Origin: JAQXGO01 sp045592445
GTDB lineage: Bacteria > Bacillota > Clostridia > UMGS1883 > UMGS1540
Reading direction: 5' to 3'
DNA length: 59,429 nucleotides
Assembly: GCA_045592445.1 (NCBI GenBank)
Contig: JAZNUV010000004.1
Span: 1-59,429 of the forward strand
Positions 14,738 to 23,814 of the stretch are shown here, one piece after another; positions within the stretch are counted from its first letter, which is position 1; each line of letters starts with the position of its first letter. The notes beneath the pieces were generated by a model. That model saw only the letters and a list, made by a program, of their open reading frames with translations, was not told the origin of the DNA and did not search any database. A program made the position numbers and the translations under genes.

Positions 14738-16027
14738 ATGGAAACAGTACAACTTGGTGATCAGAATGTTTTTGTAGAATATTTGCAACTTGCACTTTCC
14801 CGTCTTGGCTACACCGTTACAATTGATGGCATATTCGGACCCGAAACAAGACGTGCCGTCCTTCGGTTTCAAACTACGGGGGGTCTTCGGGCAGACGGCA
14901 TTGTTGGCACACGAACATGGGCGGCACTAAAGCCCATTTTACGCGGTTTTGCCTATTATACGGTGCGTTCGGGCGATACCTTTTTCAGTATTGCAAATGC
15001 TTTCTTTACAAAAGTCGAAGCAATCCAAACTGCAAATCCAACAGTTGATGCTGAAAATCTTCCCGTAGGCGCGCGCATTGTGGTTCCTTACGGGTTTATG
15101 CTTGTACCTACCAATGTACGCTACACCTACGCGCTTACAATGCTTTTAGTGGAAGGGATCCGCGCCCGTTATCCGTTTATTCGCGAAAGCATCATCGGGA
15201 CAAGTGTAATGGGGAAAAATCTTTACAGCTTATCCATCGGTGCAGGTGAGCGTGAGGTTTTTTACAATGCATCCCATCACGCAAACGAGTGGATTACGAC
15301 TCCGCTTCTTTTTCAGTTTTTAGAAGAATATGCCGCCGCCTATGCAAACGCAGAAACAATTTACGGCTATTCAGCCTTATTTTTGTATGATAATATTACA
15401 CTTTATGCCATGCCACTTGTCAATCCGGATGGTGTGGATTTAGTCAACGGTGCCATCCCGACGGACAGCACCTTCTACACGCGCGCCGCCTCTTATGCGG
15501 CAAACTACCCCAATATTCCGTTTCCGTCGGGCTGGAAAGCAAATATTGAAGGGATTGATACAAATTTAAGCTACCCCGCGTATTGGGAGCGTGCGCGTGA
15601 GATAAAATTTAGTCAAGGCTTTACTTCCCCTGCACCGCGTGACTATGTAGGCCCCGCACCGCTTGCCGCCGTAGAATCTGCTGCAGTCTATAATTTTACC
15701 CGAGCACGTAATTTTCTTCTGACGCTTTCTTACCATACGCAAGGAGAGGTCATTTATTGGCGATTTTTGGACCTTTTACCGCCAAACTCTGCCGAAATTG
15801 CAGAAAGCTTTTCCGAAGCAAGTGGTTATTTGTTAGCGGAAACACCCATCCAAAGCGGCTATGCGGGATATAAGGACTGGTTTATTTTGGAATACAACCG
15901 CCCCGGCTATACAATAGAAGCGGGCAGCGGTATAAACCCACTGCCCCTCTCGCAATTTCCTAAGATATATGAAGATAATCTTGGTATATTCGTGCTGGGT
16001 ATGGCAGAAATTATCGACATGCCATAA
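14738..16027 (+). CDS. PG-binding/LysM/M14 gamma-D-glutamyl-diaminopimelate-type peptidase
   Basis: A 429-residue protein. Residues ~1-65 are a peptidoglycan-binding domain (GIFGPETRRAVLRFQ), ~72-118 a LysM repeat (YYTVRSGDTFFSIANAF) and ~125-425 a zinc carboxypeptidase of family M14. Metal ligands are His181 and Glu184 (HHANEW) and His333 (YHTQGE); the catalytic Glu394 sits in YTIEAGSG. The layout resembles endopeptidase I of Lysinibacillus sphaericus, which cuts the gamma-D-Glu-meso-Dap bond and is linked to sporulation. There is no signal peptide, consistent with action in the mother cell or spore. GAAAGGAG precedes the ATG. The 3' end overlaps cysK tail-to-tail by 17 bp. Confidence 0.88.
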   Translation: METVQLGDQNVFVEYLQLALSRLGYTVTIDGIFGPETRRAVLRFQTTGGLRADGIVGTRTWAALKPILRGFAYYTVRSGDTFFSIANAFFTKVEAIQTANPTVDAENLPVGARIVVPYGFMLVPTNVRYTYALTMLLVEGIRARYPFIRESIIGTSVMGKNLYSLSIGAGEREVFYNASHHANEWITTPLLFQFLEEYAAAYANAETIYGYSALFLYDNITLYAMPLVNPDGVDLVNGAIPTDSTFYTRAASYAANYPNIPFPSGWKANIEGIDTNLSYPAYWERAREIKFSQGFTSPAPRDYVGPAPLAAVESAAVYNFTRARNFLLTLSYHTQGEVIYWRFLDLLPPNSAEIAESFSEASGYLLAETPIQSGYAGYKDWFILEYNRPGYTIEAGSGINPLPLSQFPKIYEDNLGIFVLGMAEIIDMP

Positions 16028-16997
16028 AATCGCAAAGTTTAATATCGCATGACATTTCGCCTGCATGCACGTTCGAAACCTTGGCATAATCAGTTGAAAG
16101 ATATTTTTTATTATCATCTGCAAACACAGTGACAACTGTTCCACCCTGCGATGCCCAGACCTTAACAGCACCGAGGAAATTTGCACCGCCTGATACGCCT
16201 ACGCCAATTCCCAATGTTTCTGAAAGCATGCGTGCCATACAGATTGCATCGCCATCGTCTACAGAAATCACGTTGCTAAGTTCATCCAGATGAACAATTT
16301 CCGGAATAAACTCATCTGAAATACCGTATATACGATGCTGCCCCACCTTATAGCCGGTGGATAATGTAGGCGAATTTGCCGGTTCAAGGGGATAAATTTT
16401 GCAAGCAGGATTTGCCTCCAAAAGCCTTTGTCCAACGCCCATCACCGTGCCGCCGGTGCCTACACCTGCAACAAAACCGTCCGCGCAAAGTCCCATTGAC
16501 GCGAGTTGTGTATTGATTTCAAGCCCCGTGTACAAGTAATGCGTTCTTGTATTTTCGGGGTTTGAAAATTGTCTTGGTAAAAAAACATTCTCCTTCTCGC
16601 CTTCAGCCTCCGCCATTGCAATAGAACCTAAAAATCCACCCTCTGCCTTCGAAACCAATCTGACAGACGCCCCAAAGCTTTCCATAATGCTGATACGTTC
16701 CCGCGTCATCCAATCCGGCATATAGATCCGAACGGAATGACCAAGCGCACGCCCGACTGCTGCAAAAGAGATGCCTGTATTCCCGCTTGTGGCTTCAACA
16801 ATAGTATCACCCTTTTTTATTGTGCCCTCTTTATATGCTGTTTCCAGAACGTGCATTGCCACTCTGTCCTTGATGCTACCCGTCATATTAAAATATTCCG
16901 CCTTGGCGTAAACCGCGCCAACGCGTCCTTTATATGTAAATGTAATCTTCAAAAGCGGGGTGTTCCCCACAAGTCCTTTTAAATTTCGTATTTCCAC
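16011..16997 (-). CDS. cysK: Cysteine synthase-type PLP enzyme
   Basis: A 328-residue fold-type II PLP enzyme of the cysteine synthase/cystathionine beta-synthase family. The PLP lysine is in FNMTGSIKDRVA (~40-50), the substrate loop is EATSGNTGISFAA and the phosphate-binding loop is GVGTGGTVMGVG. It most likely makes cysteine from O-acetylserine and sulfide. The usual NPxxSxKDR signature reads FNMTGSIKDR, a modest divergence. Translation starts at a GTG with AAGGAG 7 bp upstream. No serine acetyltransferase is adjacent. Confidence 0.88.
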   Translation of the reverse strand: MEIRNLKGLVGNTPLLKITFTYKGRVGAVYAKAEYFNMTGSIKDRVAMHVLETAYKEGTIKKGDTIVEATSGNTGISFAAVGRALGHSVRIYMPDWMTRERISIMESFGASVRLVSKAEGGFLGSIAMAEAEGEKENVFLPRQFSNPENTRTHYLYTGLEINTQLASMGLCADGFVAGVGTGGTVMGVGQRLLEANPACKIYPLEPANSPTLSTGYKVGQHRIYGISDEFIPEIVHLDELSNVISVDDGDAICMARMLSETLGIGVGVSGGANFLGAVKVWASQGGTVVTVFADDNKKYLSTDYAKVSNVHAGEMSCDIKLCDFMACR

Positions 16998-17236
16998 CGT
17001 CTCACTCCTTCAGATTCTTTACTACCATTGTATACATAAATCGGTGTTTTGTCCTCTATTTTCGCAGAAAAAAGCGCAGAATGTAATAAATAATTTTATA
17101 AGGCTTTTCCAAAATCTTAACTGCAATGCTATTTTTTATCCACGCGCTTTTAAAAAACAACACCAAAAGGCTTTCATGCCATGCCTCTCTAAAATATTGC
17201 GTCACTTGCCATGCTTTGCTCGCATATAAAATCTCC
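16998..17236. other. Intergenic region with no supported gene
   Basis: This AT-rich stretch holds the cysK leader and possible promoter (TATACA near 17030 on the minus strand). A 64-codon minus-strand frame (17056-17250) starts inside the fakA terminator without a ribosome site. It is rich in aromatic and Lys residues and could be a decayed gene start, but I do not call it. Confidence 0.4.
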
Positions 17237-17274
17237 AAAAAAATGTCCATATTCTCAGTATGGACATTTTTTTT
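17237..17274. terminator. Terminator after fakA (bidirectional shape)
   Basis: Arms ATGTCCATA and TATGGACAT with flanking A7 and T8 tracts, 5 bp past the fakA stop on the minus strand. Confidence 0.92.
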
Positions 17275-17278
17275 AATT

Positions 17279-18868
17279 TCATTCCACCGAAAGAATATAT
17301 CTGTATACCGGTTGTCCGCCGTACACCGTCGTCACTTCCGCATCCGCCCATTTTTGACGAATTACATCTGCATAACCTTCTGCTTCTGTCTCTGAAACAC
17401 CCTCTCCGTAAAGAAGTGTTACTGCAAAGGTTTCCGCATCGATAAGCGTGTCAAAAAGGGTAGTGAGCGCATCATTTTCTTCCGCCTTTGCCGCAACAAT
17501 TTTTCCATCTGAAAGTGCAAGAAAATCATCCTTACAAATGGTCATGCCGTCCATTTCGGTATCGCGGACTGCATTGGTTAAAAGACCTGTCTGCACACCC
17601 GTTATCGCTTCTTCCATTGCTGCTTCGGGCGCATCCGCTTCTGTATCAAGTGCAAGCATTGCCGCCATGCCCTGCGGTACAGTTTTCGTTTTTAAGACGT
17701 ACACATTTTTATCCGTCATATCTGCGGCTTGTTGTGCCGCCAATATAATATTTCCGTTATTCGGTAAAATCAGAATCTTATCTGCTGCAAGATTTTCTAT
17801 CGCGTCGAGAATATCATCCGTGCTGGGATTCATGGTCTGTCCACCGCTTACCACAATGTCAACACCAAGCTCCGTAAAGAGTTCCCGAATACCATCCCCT
17901 GCCGCAACAGCAATCACGCCCAATGCCTTTTGCTCTTTTTTCTCAAGCTGCTCCATATGTTGCTCACGCAGGTTGTCAATTTTAATATCGGAAAGCATGC
18001 CGAAATCAAGTGCGCGTTCAAGCACCCATCCGGGATGATTGGTATGTATATGAACTTTAATTATATCATCATCGTCAATCACCAAAACACTGTCACCACG
18101 GTCGGAAAGGTTGTCCTTTAATTCCTCCGCACCGGCTGCCCGTAGTTTTTTACGAATAATCAGCTCTGTGCAATAGCCGTATTTGACATCCGCTTGTGCA
18201 CGTTGTGCCGCATTTTGTTTCGCCGTTTCCTTTATAGTTTCCTTTTGAACAACAGGTTGACCGCTTGTTAATGCCAAAAACATGCCTTCAAATATGAAAA
18301 ACAAGCCTTTGCCGCCTGCGTCTACAACGCCCGCCTTTTTCAAAACCGGGAGCATTTTCGGCGTTTCACGTAGTGCCTCTTCCGCACTTTTCACGACAGC
18401 CTCCAAAAGTGAGACCATGTCCCCGTCGCGGTCAAGCTTTTCTATCGCTTCTGCTGTGCAACGTATCACTGTAAGAATTGTACCTTCAGTCGGCTTCATA
18501 ACGGCGCGATATGCCATTTTTGACGCACTTGATATCGCACGGATAAAATCCTCTTCCGTCACGGTTTCAACACCTTGCAGTGCCGTTGCAAAGCCGCGCA
18601 TAATCTGTGAGAGAATAACGCCCGAATTGCCTCTTGCACCACGAAGCGTAGCGGATGCCACCGTCGCAGCAACATCGCCCGCCGTTTTACACTCTTTTTC
18701 CGAAAGCGCACGTTTCGCGCTTTGCATTGTCATACTCATATTTGTACCCGTATCCCCATCAGGCACCGGGAAAACATTCAAATCATTAACAAGCTGCTTG
18801 TTGTTATCTAAATGGTGTGCCGCAGAAACAAACATGCATTGTAAGGTTTCTTTGTCAAGTGCTTTCAT
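17279..18868 (-). CDS. fakA: Fatty acid kinase ATP-binding subunit (YloV/FakA, DAK2 domain)
   Basis: A 529-residue protein. Residues ~1-200 are a DhaL/DAK2 kinase domain with the nucleotide/metal motif NVFPVPDGDTGTNM and GARGNSGVILSQ. A middle region and a DegV-interacting C-terminal domain follow. FakA phosphorylates fatty acids presented by a DegV-type FakB, feeding exogenous fatty acids into phospholipids. No fakB is in the window. The ATG at 18868 has GAGGTGG 7 bp upstream; a TTG codon precedes it. It sits downstream of an Asp23-family gene, the conserved yloU-yloV pair. Confidence 0.92.
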   Translation of the reverse strand: MKALDKETLQCMFVSAAHHLDNNKQLVNDLNVFPVPDGDTGTNMSMTMQSAKRALSEKECKTAGDVAATVASATLRGARGNSGVILSQIMRGFATALQGVETVTEEDFIRAISSASKMAYRAVMKPTEGTILTVIRCTAEAIEKLDRDGDMVSLLEAVVKSAEEALRETPKMLPVLKKAGVVDAGGKGLFFIFEGMFLALTSGQPVVQKETIKETAKQNAAQRAQADVKYGYCTELIIRKKLRAAGAEELKDNLSDRGDSVLVIDDDDIIKVHIHTNHPGWVLERALDFGMLSDIKIDNLREQHMEQLEKKEQKALGVIAVAAGDGIRELFTELGVDIVVSGGQTMNPSTDDILDAIENLAADKILILPNNGNIILAAQQAADMTDKNVYVLKTKTVPQGMAAMLALDTEADAPEAAMEEAITGVQTGLLTNAVRDTEMDGMTICKDDFLALSDGKIVAAKAEENDALTTLFDTLIDAETFAVTLLYGEGVSETEAEGYADVIRQKWADAEVTTVYGGQPVYRYILSVE

Positions 18869-18884
18869 CAAAATGCCACCTCTC

Positions 18885-19247
18885 CTACTTCATGCCTTGC
18901 GCACGCACACTTTCCACGTGCACATGCACATCGCGAATTTCAAGCCCCGTATTTTTACTGAGCTGATACTTAACGTTCTTAATAATACTTTCCGAGATAA
19001 CACCAATATTCACACCATACTCAACCATGATATGCAAGGAAATTATGATGCCGCCATCCTTCATAAAAACGCGTATTCCCTTCCCCATTTTGTCACGTTT
19101 GAGTAAAGATACAATACCATCCCTTTTAGAGCGGTATACCATGCCAACCACACCGTAACACTTTGTCGCGATATGTCCCGCCATTTTTGCGAGTGCATCT
19201 TCGTCCATAAAAATCGTGCCCATTTCCGTTGTTTTAATGTTAATCAT
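18885..19247 (-). CDS. Asp23/Gls24 family envelope stress protein (YloU-like)
   Basis: A 120-residue Asp23-family protein with the typical MGTIFMDEDALAKMAGHIA start, GVVGM core and VNIGVISESIIKNVKYQL end. Members form membrane-associated assemblies and respond to wall or alkaline stress in Firmicutes; the yloU form next to fakA is widespread but poorly studied. GAAGGAG lies 6 bp before the ATG at 19247, and a GTG at 19262 falls inside the ribosome site. That ribosome site overlaps the end of the upstream yhaN-like gene, implying coupled expression. Confidence 0.9.
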   Translation of the reverse strand: MINIKTTEMGTIFMDEDALAKMAGHIATKCYGVVGMVYRSKRDGIVSLLKRDKMGKGIRVFMKDGGIIISLHIMVEYGVNIGVISESIIKNVKYQLSKNTGLEIRDVHVHVESVRAQGMK

Positions 19248-19258
19248 TTCAAACTCCT

Positions 19259-21211
19259 TCACAGCCTGATTATATTTGCTTTCTCTGCATCTGCTATCGA
19301 GTGGCAGGAAAACAGTATAATTTGTCTTTTATCTCCAAGCGTATGCAATAGATGCATCGCATTTTGGGTTCTTTCCTCATCATACTGATAAAATACATCA
19401 TCCAGGAATATAGGTGATTCCGAAAACAAAAGCGAAGCCATAGAAAGCCGCGCGGCAAGATATGCTTGGTCAATTGTCCCATCCGAAAAGAATTGTACAC
19501 CCCGATGCCCTTCCCTGTCAAGTGTTATATTATACTGTTTGTCAAGCAGCATACCCTCTTTTTTTCCTGTCAGGACAGATAAATATTCCGATGCCAGTGC
19601 ATTGATTTTCGGTGTAAAATCGCGGCAAAGTTCTGAAAACGCCTCGTCAAGCGCATTTTGCGCCGCCAAAATCGCTTCGTATGTCTGCTCAGCCTCCCGA
19701 AGTGCTTCTTCCGCCTCATACTTTTCTGTACAAATAACGTCTTTAAGACGCGTCTTTTTAAGGCTTTCCGAAAGTATACCCTCTAAATTTGCAGCTTCAC
19801 TGACCATATTGTCCAATATGCGTTTTTTCTCTTCTGCAGCACGCACTGCCTCTTGCGGATTTTGTGCCGCAAGTTTTTCTGCATCCCCATACTGTTCCAA
19901 AGCCTTCATATGGTATGCTAAGTTTTCTTCTTCTTTTCTGACGCGTGCCTCACATTCCGCCACATATTGCAAGACCAGTTCTTTTTTTTCGGAAAGTGCG
20001 GTTTTTTGTGCCACCGCCTCTGTATATTCCTGTAACGTCCTGCATCCGAAATGTGAAAGCTCCGCAGCCTTTTTCGCTTGTATTTCCTCCGCATTTTTCA
20101 GCATTTCTTCTGTTATATTGCTCTTCTTTTTCCTTTTATATGCGAGAAAGAGAATCAGTGCAATTCCACCGATTCCTAAAGCAGTAAGCGGTATGCGTGC
20201 AAGACCGACAGGCACAAATTGCATCACTACCCCCGCCAAAAGGAATAAAGCCGCAAACAGCATTAGACGGATTGTATTCTTTTTTTCTGCTTCATGCTGC
20301 CTTTGTATTTTTTCAGGTGTGTCCGTTTCCTGATATACTATATCTTGAATTGGGCGGTCAAATGCAGAAAACTTCTGTAACTCATCCAAAACTGCCTGAT
20401 AGCGTTCCTTCGCCGCCGTCAAAGCGTTTTCCGCCGCCTCAACTTGCATTTTTGCACCTTTTATATTTGAAAACACATGGCTGATTTCCAGTGCCTTTCT
20501 TCCGTCATCCTGTCTTAGCAAATCTTCCCTATACTTTGGAATTTCACGGCGAAGCATCTCAACACGCGCCATTTTGGAAAGTATAGCATGATTTTCCGTT
20601 TCTGCCGCCGCAAGTTCTTCCCCAAGTTCCATAACCTTTCGTTGCAGAGAATAAATTTTTCCTCCCTCTCCACGTTGATGCTTATAAAGACGTGCCGCAT
20701 TTTTCAATATATCTATCGCCTTATGATAGCCCGTATCCTCGTCGCCACTTACGGCTAAATTGATAAGTTTATCCGTAAGTTCATCATCTCCGCCATGTAT
20801 TCCTGCGGAAATTTGGCGTACAAATAAGGTTTTTAAAAATCCGTTTTCTCCAATTCCGATTTCTTCTTCTATAGAAATCGTCGCTGCCTCCCCTGTTACG
20901 GCATCTATGATATGACAAGTGTCCTGTGCAGGGGTTCTGCCGCTTTTTCGCTGAATCACATACTGCTTGCCGTCTTTTGCAGTAAAGGTAAGCTCTCCTG
21001 CCATTACGCCGCTATCCCACGGCGTGTACCTTTTCCTGTCTCCTCCTGTTCCGCGCCCTGTAAAACCGTAAAGCATCGCCTTGATAAAAGCCATGATTGT
21101 GGATTTGCCTGCTTCATTTTTTCCAAGTATAATATTCAATCCATTACCAAATGTAATTTGCATGTCCCTAAGCTTCCCGTAGGAGATGATATGCAATTTA
21201 TCTATTCGCAT
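19259..21211 (-). CDS. SbcC/Rad50-like ATPase (YhaN-like)
   Basis: A 650-residue SMC-type ATPase. Walker A is LGKNEAGKST (~30-38); the signature/Walker B region near the C-terminus includes SPIFLDDVFYQYDEER and QIILFSCH. Between them are coiled-coil segments (~170-290 and ~360-540) interrupted by a pair of membrane helices (~305-350), as in Bacillus YhaN. It is shorter than YhaN (~960 residues), mostly through a shorter coiled coil. With the overlapping YhaO-like nuclease it probably forms a membrane-linked Mre11/Rad50-type complex for DNA-end processing. Its start overlaps the yhaO stop by 10 bp. Confidence 0.85.
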   Translation of the reverse strand: MRIDKLHIISYGKLRDMQITFGNGLNIILGKNEAGKSTIMAFIKAMLYGFTGRGTGGDRKRYTPWDSGVMAGELTFTAKDGKQYVIQRKSGRTPAQDTCHIIDAVTGEAATISIEEEIGIGENGFLKTLFVRQISAGIHGGDDELTDKLINLAVSGDEDTGYHKAIDILKNAARLYKHQRGEGGKIYSLQRKVMELGEELAAAETENHAILSKMARVEMLRREIPKYREDLLRQDDGRKALEISHVFSNIKGAKMQVEAAENALTAAKERYQAVLDELQKFSAFDRPIQDIVYQETDTPEKIQRQHEAEKKNTIRLMLFAALFLLAGVVMQFVPVGLARIPLTALGIGGIALILFLAYKRKKKSNITEEMLKNAEEIQAKKAAELSHFGCRTLQEYTEAVAQKTALSEKKELVLQYVAECEARVRKEEENLAYHMKALEQYGDAEKLAAQNPQEAVRAAEEKKRILDNMVSEAANLEGILSESLKKTRLKDVICTEKYEAEEALREAEQTYEAILAAQNALDEAFSELCRDFTPKINALASEYLSVLTGKKEGMLLDKQYNITLDREGHRGVQFFSDGTIDQAYLAARLSMASLLFSESPIFLDDVFYQYDEERTQNAMHLLHTLGDKRQIILFSCHSIADAEKANIIRL

Positions 21212-22263
21212 ATGATTTCTCTCCCTTCCAGTGCAGCAAGACCATAAGAAAGTGCGCGTTTTTGCACTTCTTCGGGTAAATCCGCAAGCTTTTGCGCAAA
21301 AAGAGTTGCAAGATAACTTTGTTCTGATGCCTCTTTCGCAATCGTTTTATCCGTCACCTTACAGAAAAAGCAATGTTCCTCCAGCGCTTTTTCTAAAACC
21401 GATGTTGAGAAACGAATCTTGTTCTCCAAGGCGCCTGAAAGAATAATTTTATATAAATTCTGTTCAGAGGACATCTGTGCTCGAATTTTATTTACAACTG
21501 CTTCGTGCGTACACATACCAGTTACATCTATGGAAAGTACAACATTCTGCCGTTTTGCAATCGGAACAAACTCCAAATTCGCGCCATCTCTGTCTATCGT
21601 GCCGCGTATAAATCCACATGTGCCTGTTTCGTCAAAATATCTCCCCTCCGGTATGCCGCAATACGCATAGGTTGTTTTTCCCGCTTTTACAAAACCCGAA
21701 AAACTATGTATATGCCCAAGTGCCGCGTAACATAGACCGCTTTTTGAAAGCACATCCTCCCGAATGGGATTATATTCACTTTCTGTTCCCACATCGCCAT
21801 GCATAAGCAGTATACTTGGCATGTCATCTTGCAGGAATGCATAATCGAGGAGCGGCGAGCGACTTACAAAGCGTTCACCAAAGCCGTAGCCGTAAATTCG
21901 AACACCTCTATGCTCCACAAAGGACATCTTGGGGTTAAATATATGCACGTTGTCACCGAAGTTCACGGTATGATACACTGAATTTTCCGAAAGATAATCA
22001 TGGTTTCCGGGCGCAACAAAAACAGCCGTGTCGGCAATCCGCTGAAAACAATCCCGCAGGAATGCAACCGTCTGTGCTGAAACATATGCACCGTCAAAAA
22101 CATCGCCGGATAAAAGGAGTGCATCCGCACCAAAGGATTTCACCTCCGCAATAATTCGAGAAAAAGCAAGCCTTTGCTCCTCTTTCCGAATTGCTGCGGC
22201 GGCAGGCGGTAAACCGCGGTAGGGCGAATCCAAATGTAAATCACCCGTATGTATAATACGCAC
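21202..22263 (-). CDS. Metallophosphoesterase, YhaO/SbcD-like DNA nuclease
   Basis: A 353-residue calcineurin-like phosphoesterase. Metal motifs are HTGDLHLDSP at the N-terminus, LLLSGDVFDG near 55, APGNHDYLS near 95, MHGDVG near 160 and LGHIHSF near 190. This is the Mre11/SbcD fold; with the next gene it should form a nuclease-ATPase pair. A GTG at 22263 preceded by GAAGGTGAT is preferred over the ATG at 22290, which would add nine basic residues before the conserved start and has no clear ribosome site. The rpmE terminator lies just upstream, so transcription may depend on readthrough or an unseen promoter. Confidence 0.85.
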   Translation of the reverse strand: MRIIHTGDLHLDSPYRGLPPAAAAIRKEEQRLAFSRIIAEVKSFGADALLLSGDVFDGAYVSAQTVAFLRDCFQRIADTAVFVAPGNHDYLSENSVYHTVNFGDNVHIFNPKMSFVEHRGVRIYGYGFGERFVSRSPLLDYAFLQDDMPSILLMHGDVGTESEYNPIREDVLSKSGLCYAALGHIHSFSGFVKAGKTTYAYCGIPEGRYFDETGTCGFIRGTIDRDGANLEFVPIAKRQNVVLSIDVTGMCTHEAVVNKIRAQMSSEQNLYKIILSGALENKIRFSTSVLEKALEEHCFFCKVTDKTIAKEASEQSYLATLFAQKLADLPEEVQKRALSYGLAALEGREIICE

Positions 22264-22308
22264 CCTTATCACCTTCCGAAGCCGTGGCAAAACATTTTAA
22301 TATAAAAA

Positions 22309-22351
22309 GATTGCAGCTTCTGACCTTTATCATAAATTCTCGGCTGCAATC
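22309..22351 (-). terminator. Terminator after rpmE
   Basis: On the minus strand a perfect 9-bp stem GATTGCAGC/GCTGCAATC with a 25-base loop is followed by TTTTTATATT, 15 bp past the rpmE stop. Confidence 0.82.
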
Positions 22352-22365
22352 CATTCTTCGTGGAC

Positions 22366-22572
<207 letters not shown>

Positions 22573-22611
22573 TTCTTTCACCTCTTTCTCCATCTCAAAA
22601 ACACTTCGTAT

Positions 22612-22640
22612 ATTATAGCACAATCTGTTTCAGATTGCAA
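22612..22640 (-). promoter_or_regulatory. Promoter of rpmE with an operator-like palindrome
   Basis: On the minus strand, TTGCAA (22635-22640), 17 bp, TATAAT (22612-22617). A 17-bp perfect palindrome with arms CAATCTG and CAGATTG and a 3-base centre (22621-22637) fills the spacer and enters the -35. A bound protein there would block RNA polymerase. Confidence 0.8.
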
Positions 22641-22648
22641 CTGTTTTT

Positions 22649-23596
22649 TTAATTTTTTTCCTGCTTTGCAATAAATTCCTGAATTTCTTCGTATGATTTA
22701 ATACCTGTTGATGCACCCATCGCCATGACGCAGTGCGCACCGACGGCATTTGCAAAGCGACCACACGCCGCAAAAGATAAGCCCTTCGCCATTCCAGATA
22801 AGAAACCTGAACAAAAGCTATCACCTGCGCCCGTGGTGTCTACTGCATCTACCTTATAGCAAGGAATTACAATCGCTTCTGCATCTTTAGACTCTCTGAG
22901 GTAGCAACCACGGCTGCCCAGTTTAATTACAACCTGTTTTACGCCCATATCAAAGAACTTGTCAGCAATTTTTTCCGGTTCCGTTTCTCCGCCTGCAAGT
23001 TCTATTGCTTCATCAATACTGGGCATAAATACATCTATGTAAGGCATACAGGGTTCTAAAATCTCCATCCAGCGGCCCCGACTGTCCCACGCCGTGTCCA
23101 GAACTGTTATCTTGCCCATTTCCTTGCAGCGTTTTAAAACTCTGGCGCAATCTGCACCGTCAAACGCATCCATAAGCATTGTGCCTGCTACAAAAACAAT
23201 GCGGGATTTCTCAATTACATCCCAGTTGATATCGTCATAGCAAAATGTCGCATTTGCACCAACTGTATGGAGAAAACTGCGTTCTCCGTTTGATGATGAA
23301 AGCACCACAGAAGCCGACGTCTGTTCCGCATCATCCAGTACGATTCCGTCTACATTCACATTGTATTTTTGAAGCTCCTCGCACAAAAAAGACCCAAAAT
23401 TATCTTTCCCAACCTTGCCCAACACAGCGGTTTCTATACCGATTTTCGCCATGTCAATACCGGCATTCATTGCACATCCACCGCTATATATCTTAATACT
23501 GTCAATCCGTTCGAGCAACCCTGCCCCGGGCATCTTATCCACGGGTTTTGCAATTACATCCGCCACCAAGATACCAATACATGCTACGTCAATCAT
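22649..23596 (-). CDS. PfkB-family sugar kinase
   Basis: A 315-residue ribokinase-fold kinase. The N-terminal family motif region reads SGGCAMNAGIDMAKIG (~38-53) and the C-terminal catalytic motif DTTGAGDSFCSGF (~250-262) contains the base Asp. It resembles ribokinase or adenosine-kinase-type members; the substrate cannot be named from sequence. It is the last gene of the purB operon. Its start overlaps the small Cys-rich gene by 4 bp. Confidence 0.88.
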   Translation of the reverse strand: MIDVACIGILVADVIAKPVDKMPGAGLLERIDSIKIYSGGCAMNAGIDMAKIGIETAVLGKVGKDNFGSFLCEELQKYNVNVDGIVLDDAEQTSASVVLSSSNGERSFLHTVGANATFCYDDINWDVIEKSRIVFVAGTMLMDAFDGADCARVLKRCKEMGKITVLDTAWDSRGRWMEILEPCMPYIDVFMPSIDEAIELAGGETEPEKIADKFFDMGVKQVVIKLGSRGCYLRESKDAEAIVIPCYKVDAVDTTGAGDSFCSGFLSGMAKGLSFAACGRFANAVGAHCVMAMGASTGIKSYEEIQEFIAKQEKN

Positions 23597-23814
23597 TTTG
23601 TATCCTCCTCAACTTCGATCGAGTAATTTTCCTTTTCAAATTTTGAAAAATCCATATTGTGCATGCGCTGCACCCTTATTTTAAATGGGTCCAGTTCAAA
23701 TTGTGGACATACATGCTTTTGTGAAACCAATCCGAATTTTGCACACATAGTCCGCATATCTACCGGAACATATACACCTTTTCTGCAATATCGACAACAT
23801 TTATATGCATCCAA
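23593..23814 (-). CDS. Small Cys-rich protein between two PfkB kinases
   Basis: A 73-residue protein with Cys at 6, 7, 10, 24 and 36, then FELDPFKIRVQ and an acidic tail. The pattern CxxC...C..FGLV...C..F.xDPxK resembles a conserved family of small clostridial proteins I know only as hypothetical; the Cys spacing suggests a small zinc or metal site. It has a TTG start with GGAG 4 bp upstream, overlaps the end of the upstream kinase by 14 bp and overlaps the next kinase by 4 bp. Translation of all three is therefore coupled. Function unknown. Confidence 0.75.
   Translation of the reverse strand: MDAYKCCRYCRKGVYVPVDMRTMCAKFGLVSQKHVCPQFELDPFKIRVQRMHNMDFSKFEKENYSIEVEEDTK

Noticed and set aside
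17056..17250. 64-residue minus-strand reading frame rich in Lys and aromatics
   Set aside because: Its start lies within the fakA terminator with no ribosome site or promoter; I recognise no family.
17448..20333. Long plus-strand open frames of 190-275 codons opposite fakA, the Asp23 gene and the YhaN gene
   Set aside because: They are Ser/Cys-rich antisense shadows of well-supported genes and lack ribosome sites.
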